Source: Flavobacterium sp.
GTDB lineage: Bacteria; Bacteroidota; Bacteroidia; Flavobacteriales; Flavobacteriaceae
Assembly (NCBI RefSeq): GCF_025352015.1
Contig: NZ_JANXUG010000008.1
Location: 1-51,737, forward strand
Direction of reading: 5' to 3'
Length of the DNA stretch: 51,737 nucleotides
The notes beneath the pieces are model-generated. The model had not been told where the DNA came from and searched no databases. It was given only the letters and a program-made list of their open reading frames with translations. Below are positions 45,406 through 51,737 of the stretch, piece after piece (the first letter of the stretch is position 1; every line of letters begins with the position of its first letter). The position numbers and the translations under genes are program-made.

Positions 45406-46263
45406 ATGAGTAATAATAAAAACATAGCCATTGTTGGTGCAAATAGTATTTTAGGACAGGCTATTTATGAAAGATTGATTAAAGACTATGCTGTTTTTCA
45501 AGTTTACCATCTTAATATTGATGCAATCAAAAATAAAATTAATTTAATTCAAATAGATGATTTTTTAAAAACAGATATAGATTTTAAAATCATCTATTAC
45601 ATAAGTGCTGCGATAAGTTTTAAAGAAGATATAACAACTATAAATTCACTATTTCACACTAATATAAAGCTACTTAAAACAGTTTCAAACACTTTTACTA
45701 ATTCAAAAATAATTTATGCCTCGTCAGTAGCTGTTTTTGAAATAAATGCTGCCATAGTTACTGAAATAAGTCCTGTTTTACCCTACAGTAGTTATGCTTT
45801 TTCTAAACTTTGGGCAGAGCAAATAGTTGCAAATCATGTTGGAGGAGGAGTTACAATTCGCCTATCATCACTTTATGGGATTGGAATGAAAAACAATAGT
45901 TTTTTGCCAAAAATAATTTATGATGCTATATCAAATAAACAGATTACTATTTTTGGAGACGGAAGTCGAAAACAAAATTACATTAGTGCAGATGAAGCTT
46001 CTGAATATTTTTATAAAGCTATTCATTATCCAGATAAAATAAAATTATTGGCAGTTAATAGTCAATCCTATTCTAATCTAGAAGTGGCGCAAATGATTGT
46101 TAAAAGTATTCAGGATGTAAAAATTATTTTTTTGGCACAAGATACTTCCACTAGTTTTAATTATAATAATAATTTCACAAAAAATATTTTAAAAATTAAT
46201 CAAGATTATTCATTTAATGAATCAATCCAAGAAGTTATTCAATGGATTCAAAAACTGTATTAG
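45406..46263 (+). CDS. NAD-dependent SDR (epimerase/reductase-like)
   Basis: A 285-residue short extended SDR. GANSILG at 11-17 is the dinucleotide loop, YISAAISF follows, ASSVAVFE and the catalytic Y130-x3-K134 (YAFSK) are present, then RLSSLYGIG and GDGSRKQNYIS. It is close to dTDP-4-keto-sugar reductases and nucleotide-sugar epimerases; the reaction is not fixed by sequence. It overlaps the ATP-grasp gene by 22 bases, so the SDR, ATP-grasp and HAD products probably act in one short pathway. Confidence 0.84.
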   Translation: MSNNKNIAIVGANSILGQAIYERLIKDYAVFQVYHLNIDAIKNKINLIQIDDFLKTDIDFKIIYYISAAISFKEDITTINSLFHTNIKLLKTVSNTFTNSKIIYASSVAVFEINAAIVTEISPVLPYSSYAFSKLWAEQIVANHVGGGVTIRLSSLYGIGMKNNSFLPKIIYDAISNKQITIFGDGSRKQNYISADEASEYFYKAIHYPDKIKLLAVNSQSYSNLEVAQMIVKSIQDVKIIFLAQDTSTSFNYNNNFTKNILKINQDYSFNESIQEVIQWIQKLY

Positions 46264-47219
46264 TTACCGGAATTGGCGGTAATGTTGGTCAAGGAATTTT
46301 AAGAAATATAAATTCGTTACATTGGCCTGTAAAAATTGTGGGGTGTAACGTTACTGAATTTTCATCAGGAAACTATCTCTGCGATAGTACTCATTTAGTT
46401 CCGTATGCTTTTGATAAAGAGTATGTTTCAGAAATAAATAAAATAATTGATAATGAAAATATAGATTTAATAATTCCTTCTACAGATTACGAAGTTTATT
46501 ATTTAGCGCTAAATCATAAAAAGATAAATGCAACAATTGTAGCCTCTGATGCTACCATTGCTAAATTATTTTTAGACAAATATTTGACCTATAAGTGCTT
46601 TTATGAAAATAATATTCCGTTTGCCAAGTCATGGCTTCCAAAAGATTTTGATTTTTCATGTGAAGAATATATTGCTAAACCTAGAGAGGGTAGAGGCTCA
46701 AGAGGAATCATATTAAATCCTGAAAATCCTCAACAGTTAAACGATGAATACATCATTCAGCCTTTTCATAAAGGAATAGAAATTACTACGGCAGTTTATG
46801 TTACTAAAAAAGGAAAATTACATGGACTATTTTCAATGGAACGACAATTAGAAAACGGAACTACCTCGCAAACTATAGTAAATAATAATTATAATAAAGT
46901 TTTTGAGGATATTGCAAAAAAAATAATTGATTTGGGAGGTGTAAGAGCTAGTTTCAATCTCCAAAGCATCATCGATAAAAATGGAGCTATATTTCCATTT
47001 GAAGTAAACGGAAGAATATCGGGCACAAACTCTATCCGTCACAATTTAGGTTTTCAAGATGTGAAATACATTCTTCAGGAATATTTATATAATCAAGAAC
47101 CAGATCCCGTTGCTACTATAAACGGAATCGCTACAAGAATTTATTTAGATGTAATTTATAAAGGCGCAACTAATTTTGAGGCGTTAAATAATAAAACTTC
47201 CAATCCTATACTTTATTAA
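46242..47219 (+). CDS. CarB-like ATP-grasp protein
   Basis: A 325-residue protein. Unlike the other two ATP-grasp proteins here it starts with a pre-ATP-grasp Rossmann-like domain (TVLVTGIGGNVGQGIL, then IDLIIPSTDYEVYYLA), as in CarB- and PylC-type proteins. AKPREGRGSRG at 145-155 is the nucleotide loop, and FPFEVNGRISGTNS the metal site. It likely activates a carboxylate and joins it to an amine. The HAD gene starts right after its stop. A role in adding an acyl or amino-acid group to a sugar is inferred from context only. Confidence 0.83.
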   Translation: MDSKTVLVTGIGGNVGQGILRNINSLHWPVKIVGCNVTEFSSGNYLCDSTHLVPYAFDKEYVSEINKIIDNENIDLIIPSTDYEVYYLALNHKKINATIVASDATIAKLFLDKYLTYKCFYENNIPFAKSWLPKDFDFSCEEYIAKPREGRGSRGIILNPENPQQLNDEYIIQPFHKGIEITTAVYVTKKGKLHGLFSMERQLENGTTSQTIVNNNYNKVFEDIAKKIIDLGGVRASFNLQSIIDKNGAIFPFEVNGRISGTNSIRHNLGFQDVKYILQEYLYNQEPDPVATINGIATRIYLDVIYKGATNFEALNNKTSNPILY

Positions 47220-47864
47220 ATGGATTCAAAAATTCAATACATACTTTTTGATGTTTCTGGCACACTCATGTATAAGCCGAAATTGTATACTGTTATTTCA
47301 GAAGTTTTAAACAAATATGGATATGATGTAGCATTGCATGAACTGAAACTCAAGCACAAATTACTTTCAGAAATTATTCATTTTCCAGATAAAACAAGTA
47401 AAAAGTTTTATAATGAATTTAATTCAGAGTTGCTTTATTCACAAGGAATATTGCCCAATGAATCAATTCTAGAAGCCATTTTTTCCAGTTGTTCTTATTT
47501 ACCATGGGAAAAATTTGAAGATACCAAAGTGCTATCTCAAATTAGTTTGCCAATGGGAATTATATCTAATTTTAATTCTAGTTTAAAAGAAAAATTAAAC
47601 GATTTTTTTAGTCCAATCTTTAACACTATTTTAGTTTCGGAAGAAGTTGGAATTGCTAAACCATCAATTGAATTTTATACTAAAGCTTTAGAAAAAATTT
47701 CTATCGCTCCTGAAAATATTCTTTATATTGGTGATTCTATTAAGTTAGATATGGAACCAGCACTTAAGCTGGGAATGAAAACATTACTTATTGACAGAGA
47801 AAATTATTTTCCGAATTATAATTGTGCTATAATGGATTTAAAACAAATTCTAAATTATTTATAA
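47220..47864 (+). CDS. HAD-superfamily protein with altered motif I
   Basis: A 214-residue HAD protein. Motif I reads DVSGT at 11-15, so the nucleophile Asp11 is kept, but the usual second Asp (position 13) is Ser. Motif II is GIISNFNS, motif III contains GIAKPSIEFY with Lys, and motif IV is YIGDSIKLD. Phosphatases of this family normally need the second Asp as acid/base; dehalogenase-type members do not have it. It could therefore be a non-phosphatase or a slow enzyme. It abuts the ATP-grasp gene and is followed by a GT2 gene after 3 bases. Confidence 0.85.
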   Translation: MDSKIQYILFDVSGTLMYKPKLYTVISEVLNKYGYDVALHELKLKHKLLSEIIHFPDKTSKKFYNEFNSELLYSQGILPNESILEAIFSSCSYLPWEKFEDTKVLSQISLPMGIISNFNSSLKEKLNDFFSPIFNTILVSEEVGIAKPSIEFYTKALEKISIAPENILYIGDSIKLDMEPALKLGMKTLLIDRENYFPNYNCAIMDLKQILNYL

Positions 47865-47867
47865 ATA

Positions 47868-48794
47868 GTGAAAAAATTACTTTCATTAGTGGTTCCAGTT
47901 TATTACGAGGAAGAAGTGATCTTGCAATTTCTTAAAGAGACTAAACTTGTTTTAGACGAGCTTCCGTTGGACTATGAGTATATTTTTGTTGACGATGGGA
48001 GTAAAGATAAAACGGTCGCAATTATAACCGAACAGGCAATAAACAATGATAGAATTAAGCTTGTTGTTTTTTCTTATAATCAAGGAAAAGCAGCAGCAGT
48101 TTCGGCAGGTATTGCTCATGCAAAAGGAGATTTTTTGCTTTATATGGATCCAGATTTGCAAGATCCACCAAATGAAATCCCAAGGTTTGTTGACGAAATT
48201 GAAAAAGGATATGATTTAGTATGGGGAATTAGATCTGAAAAAAAAGACACTTTTTTGAATAAAATATTTTCCAAAATCTTTTGGAGTACATTGAATAAAT
48301 TTACTGGATTAGAAATTCCAAAAGGGATAGCCGTTATGCGAATTTTTAACAGAAGTTTTGCCGAAGAATTTTTAAAATATCAAGAATCAAACCGATTTAT
48401 AGAAGGAATTTTTATTCATATATCAAAAAATTGGAAAACCATAGAAATTGAACAAAGAGACCGATTTGCTGGAAAAACAAAGTTTAATTTTAAGAAAAAA
48501 ATGCAATTAGCTTTTGATGCAATTTTCGATTTTTCAGAATTACCACTTAAAATGGCGGTTAAATTTGGGATTGTAATCTCAATTATTGGTTTTCTTGGAT
48601 TGATTGTTTTATTACTTTTAAAAATCTTTTTTATTCATTTCCAATCGGGTTGGCCATCAATAATTGCTGCAATTATTATTGGTTTTGGTCTTCAATTATT
48701 TTTTTTAGGAATTGTATCCTTATACGTTGGAAGAATTTATAAAGAAGTAAAACAAAGACCAATGTTTTCTATAAAAAGCAAAATAAATTTGTAA
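47868..48794 (+). CDS. Membrane-anchored GT2 (polyprenyl-phosphate glycosyltransferase type)
   Basis: A 308-residue protein with a GTG start, the only good option: it lies 3 bases after the HAD stop, and SLVVPVYYEEE begins at once. IFVDDGSKDKT, DPD at 94-96 (YMDPDLQDPP) and two C-terminal helices (about 229-255 and 262-287) match the GtrB/ArnC/DPM1 group. These enzymes load a sugar onto undecaprenyl phosphate for use outside the cytoplasm by a GT-C transferase. The partial polytopic protein at the right edge could be that partner (inference). The stop overlaps the next start by one base. Confidence 0.9.
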   Translation: MKKLLSLVVPVYYEEEVILQFLKETKLVLDELPLDYEYIFVDDGSKDKTVAIITEQAINNDRIKLVVFSYNQGKAAAVSAGIAHAKGDFLLYMDPDLQDPPNEIPRFVDEIEKGYDLVWGIRSEKKDTFLNKIFSKIFWSTLNKFTGLEIPKGIAVMRIFNRSFAEEFLKYQESNRFIEGIFIHISKNWKTIEIEQRDRFAGKTKFNFKKKMQLAFDAIFDFSELPLKMAVKFGIVISIIGFLGLIVLLLLKIFFIHFQSGWPSIIAAIIIGFGLQLFFLGIVSLYVGRIYKEVKQRPMFSIKSKINL

Positions 48795-49426
48795 TGAAAA
48801 AGACATTAGCAATCATTGGCGCAGGAGATTTAGGACAACAAATAGCACACTATGCCATTGTCGATAATCATTATAATAAAGTTGTTTTTTTTGATGACTT
48901 TATAACAAATACAGAAATTGCTGGGCATAAAGTATTAGGAAAAATAATAGATGTTCAAGTCGCTTTTAAAAATAATATTTTTGATGAATTGCTAATAGGA
49001 ATTGGATACAAACATCTAAATTTTAAAAAAGAAGTTTATAATAAATTTGAAAATAAAATTCCTTTTGGAAAACTAATTCATTCAACATGTTGGATAGATG
49101 AAACTGTCAAAATTAGTCCAGGTTGCATAATTTATCCAAAATGTATTATTGATGCCCATGTAACGTTAGATTGTAACACTATTGTTAACATTAATTGTTC
49201 AATCTCCCACCATAGTTCTATTGCTCAACATTGCTTCTTATCGCCTAGAGTAGCTATTGCTGGTTTTGTAAAAGTCGGAGAACTATCAATTATTGGCATA
49301 AATGCTACATTAATAGATAATATAAATATTGCTCCTAGCACTCAAATTGGTGGTGGAGCTGTTGTCGTAAATAATATTTTAACTAGTGGATTATACTTTG
49401 GAAATCCAGCAAAGTTTATTAGATAA
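48794..49426 (+). CDS. PglD/NeuD-like acyltransferase (left-handed beta-helix)
   Basis: A 210-residue protein with an N-terminal Rossmann-like domain (LAIIGAGDLGQQIAHY, FFDDF) and hexapeptide repeats. His139 in NCSISHHSS aligns with the PglD catalytic base. It has the same length as the PglD at 14936 but differs in most positions. The WecE-like aminotransferase starts right after its stop, so it probably acetylates the 4-amino sugar made there, as FdtC- or WecD-type enzymes do. A NeuD-like role on nonulosonates is a second option. Confidence 0.87.
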   Translation: MKKTLAIIGAGDLGQQIAHYAIVDNHYNKVVFFDDFITNTEIAGHKVLGKIIDVQVAFKNNIFDELLIGIGYKHLNFKKEVYNKFENKIPFGKLIHSTCWIDETVKISPGCIIYPKCIIDAHVTLDCNTIVNINCSISHHSSIAQHCFLSPRVAIAGFVKVGELSIIGINATLIDNINIAPSTQIGGGAVVVNNILTSGLYFGNPAKFIR

Positions 49427-50554
49427 ATGATACCTTTTAACAAACCTTATTCCACAGGAAAAGAAACAAAATATATTGAAGATGCTGTTGCTAGAGGTAA
49501 AATCTCGGGCAATGGTTATTACACACAATTGTGTCAGTCATTTTTAGAAAAAAAATATGGGTTTAATAAATGTTTATTAACAACCTCATGTACAGATGCG
49601 CTTGAAATGGCAGCCATTTTGATTAATGTCAAAGAAGGCGATGAAATTATTATGCCATCTTATACTTTTGTTTCTACTGCCAATGCTTTTGTTTTGCGTG
49701 GTGCAAAGATTATTTTTGCTGATAGTAGAAGTGATCATCCTGGCATTGACGAAGACAAACTAGAAGCACTCATTACTACAAAGACAAAAGCTATAATACC
49801 AGTGCATTATGCTGGTGTTGCATGTAATATGGACAAGATAATGAGTTTAGCAAAAGATTATAATTTGTTTGTCATTGAAGATGCAGCCCAAGCTATTGAT
49901 AGTTTTTATACTGGGAAAGATGGTATAGAAAGAGCTTTAGGTTCTATAGGACATTTAGCTGCATTTTCATTTCATGAAACTAAAAATATAATTTCGGGCG
50001 AAGGAGGAATGTTAGTGATCAATGATGAAAAATTTGCTGATCGAGCAGAAATCATCTGGGAGAAAGGAACAAATCGGTCAGCCTTTTTTCGAGGTGAAGT
50101 TGATAAATATGGTTGGGTAGATATTGGGTCAAGTTTTTTGCCTTCAGAAATTATGGCTGCGTTTCTTTGGGCGCAATTAGAAAACATTGAAGATATTCAA
50201 AAAGTTAGAAAAACGATATGGAATCAATATTATGAACAATTAATTGTATGGGCTTCTAATAATAATATCCAAATCCCTTTTATACCTGATTATGCTACAA
50301 ATAATGGTCATATGTTCTATGTTATATGTGAATCATTAGAACAAAGACAAGTTCTAATAAATAAATTAAAAAAAGATTCAGTTCATGCTGTATTTCATTA
50401 CATTAGTCTTCATAAAAGTCCTTTTTTTAAAGCTAAATACATTGGTTCAATATTAAAAAACACAGATATTTTTTCGGATTGTTTACTACGATTGCCTATG
50501 TTTTATGAGCTTGACACCAAAAATGTTATTAAAACTATTCTAAACCATGATTGA
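49427..50554 (+). CDS. wecE: dTDP-4-keto-6-deoxyhexose aminotransferase (WecE/RffA type)
   Basis: A 375-residue DegT-family PLP enzyme. IPFNKPYSTGKE, GKISGNGYYTQLCQ, LLTTSCTDALEMAA and IMPSYTFVSTANAF are all characteristic of WecE. The PLP lysine is K186 in SFHETKNIISGEGG, and EDAAQAI holds the Asp. WecE makes dTDP-4-amino-4,6-dideoxygalactose for Fuc4NAc. Its dTDP-sugar supply (RmlA/RmlB) is not in the window. It abuts the acetyltransferase upstream, and its last 8 bases overlap the membrane protein that follows. Confidence 0.92.
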   Translation: MIPFNKPYSTGKETKYIEDAVARGKISGNGYYTQLCQSFLEKKYGFNKCLLTTSCTDALEMAAILINVKEGDEIIMPSYTFVSTANAFVLRGAKIIFADSRSDHPGIDEDKLEALITTKTKAIIPVHYAGVACNMDKIMSLAKDYNLFVIEDAAQAIDSFYTGKDGIERALGSIGHLAAFSFHETKNIISGEGGMLVINDEKFADRAEIIWEKGTNRSAFFRGEVDKYGWVDIGSSFLPSEIMAAFLWAQLENIEDIQKVRKTIWNQYYEQLIVWASNNNIQIPFIPDYATNNGHMFYVICESLEQRQVLINKLKKDSVHAVFHYISLHKSPFFKAKYIGSILKNTDIFSDCLLRLPMFYELDTKNVIKTILNHD

Positions 50555-51737
50555 AATAATAAAAAAAAACATTGCCCGATTAGCGTTTCTAAATGAGAAG
50601 AAAACAAGCCTTTCTTTATTTGTAATTTTTGCGATTCTAAATTTAGTTTATTTTATAAAAAATTTCTTTTTTTATTTTTTTAATAAAGGCTCCAATGCTG
50701 ATGAATTTTACGAATACAATGTATATCAACTTTCAAACCTCACTTTAAAAAAGTTATTTTATACGCCTTCTCAACCATACATTTTTATAAGTTCTTGTTT
50801 TAATTTTTTTTTAAACAATCCTAAAATTTCAACAAGGCTAGTATCTTTATTATGTGCAATTATATTGATTAAGTTTTTTATCAAAAAAATAAATAATCTT
50901 AAAGATGGTTTTATAGAAAAACTATATAAATCTTCACTGTTTGTTTGCGCTATTTTGATAACAAATCAGCTTTTTATGGGAACATCTGATTTTTTATCTT
51001 TTTGTTTTTTAATTGCAGGGTTTCTAATGATAGTAGAAAGTATCAGCCTAAATAAAATTAATTTAAGTAACTCAAAATCTGTTTTAGTAGGTTCGTTTTT
51101 AGGTTTAGCTATGGCAACCAGACCAACTGCTATGGTTTTAATAATTTCGTTATTTATTTCATTATTTTTAATTTTAGGTTCAAAATCCATTTTTTGCCGT
51201 ACTAGTTTGACAATAGTAGTTTCATCAGTACTTTTCTTTTGTGTAATTAATATTTTGCCGATAGTACAAAAGCACACTGTAGTATTAGATGTAAAAGAAA
51301 TTGCAAAAGAAACTGGTGTCAATTGGTTTCAGCGTAATTATTTAATGGCAAAGTTTTGGGATTCAAATAAAATACCAACTACAAAATGGATTTCAACTCA
51401 AGAAGTAATAATTTTTAAAAAAGAAAATCCAAACTTTGTTTTTCCTAAAAATCAATTTGAACTTTTGATTAAAGAACCAAAATTGTATGCTAAACAAATG
51501 ATACGAATGACAATAAAAGCAATCTACACAAGTTATAGATTTATGTACTTTTTATTCATAGTTTTATTATTTTCATTTGTAATAAAAAAAATTAAGAACA
51601 TATCAATTAATGAGGAAATCATAAATCAAAATAAAGTTATTATAATTTTTCACTTCATAAGTATTTTATTGTTTTCTTTTTTAGCTGTGAAATTATTTGA
51701 ATTTAGATGGGTAATTCCTTGTATGGTTTTATATATC
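50547..51737 (+). CDS. Polytopic membrane protein, GT-C-like, 3' end missing
   Basis: I translate an open frame from ATG 50547 to the right edge, 397 codons without a stop. It starts 8 bases inside the wecE end. A hydrophobic helix (about 22-44) is followed by a loop with NADEFYEYN, an acidic pair where GT-C transferases hold their catalytic Asp. Further hydrophobic segments and a GLAMATRPTA stretch follow, then a soluble region and two more helices. Lipid-linked-sugar transferases of the GT39 or GT-C type look like this, and the GT2 at 47868 could supply the donor. The family is not certain. Confidence 0.72.
   Translation, partial: MIEIIKKNIARLAFLNEKKTSLSLFVIFAILNLVYFIKNFFFYFFNKGSNADEFYEYNVYQLSNLTLKKLFYTPSQPYIFISSCFNFFLNNPKISTRLVSLLCAIILIKFFIKKINNLKDGFIEKLYKSSLFVCAILITNQLFMGTSDFLSFCFLIAGFLMIVESISLNKINLSNSKSVLVGSFLGLAMATRPTAMVLIISLFISLFLILGSKSIFCRTSLTIVVSSVLFFCVINILPIVQKHTVVLDVKEIAKETGVNWFQRNYLMAKFWDSNKIPTTKWISTQEVIIFKKENPNFVFPKNQFELLIKEPKLYAKQMIRMTIKAIYTSYRFMYFLFIVLLFSFVIKKIKNISINEEIINQNKVIIIFHFISILLFSFLAVKLFEFRWVIPCMVLYI

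Noticed and set aside
50966..51322. 118-residue minus-strand open frame
   Set aside because: It is antisense to the long plus-strand frame that runs from 50547 to the edge with membrane-protein composition; the antisense protein shows no motif.

Overview
The window is one very large surface-glycan biosynthesis and export locus from an AT-rich member of the Bacteroidota, most likely a Flavobacterium-like Flavobacteriaceae. The reasons are the low G+C content, A-rich sequence instead of Shine-Dalgarno sites before most starts, -7 elements of the TAnnTTTG type, and the family mix (Wza/Wzc/PHP phosphatase, PglF/E/D/C, Gmd/Fcl, NeuA/B/C, Wzm/Wzt). I see no tRNA, rRNA, CRISPR array, insertion sequence or phage gene. 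No stretch longer than about 150 bases lacks a gene.

Layout. (A) 1-8872: a partial SGNH-type protein, a CapA-like protein, an asparagine-synthetase-like amidotransferase, an ATP-grasp ligase, three glycosyltransferases and a nucleotide-sugar SDR. (B) 8880-11011: Fcl and Gmd, which make GDP-L-fucose. (C) 11027-19244: a glycosyltransferase, a polysaccharide-deacetylase-like protein, a sugar-transfer ATP-grasp protein, then a bacillosamine block (PglC-like, PglD, a second PglC-like, PglE, PglF). (D) 19390-23318: Wza-like lipoprotein, Wzc-like tyrosine kinase and, convergent on the minus strand, a PHP-type tyrosine phosphatase (CpsB/YwqE type). (E) 23485-31233: ABC exporter Wzm/Wzt, a methyltransferase, four glycosyltransferases and an SDR. 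(F) 31265-35881: NeuB, NeuC, a methyltransferase, NeuA and a second SAM-fold protein, forming a nonulosonic (sialic-like) acid module. (G) 35893-40194: a second asparagine-synthetase-like protein, two FkbM methyltransferases and a GT10 fucosyltransferase. (H) 40217-45379: four glycosyltransferases. (I) 45406-48794: SDR, CarB-like ATP-grasp, HAD protein and a membrane-anchored GT2. (J) 48794 to the end: a PglD-like acetyltransferase, a WecE-like aminotransferase and a partial polytopic membrane protein.

How the genes may work together. PglF, PglE and PglD should make UDP-diNAc-bacillosamine, and a PglC-like enzyme should load it onto undecaprenyl phosphate. The many glycosyltransferases then extend the chain with fucose, a nonulosonate and other sugars. 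Methyltransferases, acetyltransferases, amidotransferases and ATP-grasp ligases decorate it. Wzm/Wzt, with a C-terminal glycan-reading domain, probably moves the lipid-linked glycan across the inner membrane. No Wzx flippase or Wzy polymerase is visible. Wza/Wzc and the phosphatase belong to capsule or exopolysaccharide export and may serve this or a second polymer. Except for the phosphatase, every gene is on the plus strand, usually with gaps below 35 bases or with start/stop overlaps, so the window may hold only about four transcription units.

No complete system here is unknown by family. The least explained parts are the CapA/AsnB/ATP-grasp block, the SDR/ATP-grasp/HAD/GT2 cassette, the presence of two initiating transferases, a divergent NeuB, the lack of a recognisable nonulosonate transferase, and an inverted repeat around the wza promoter.
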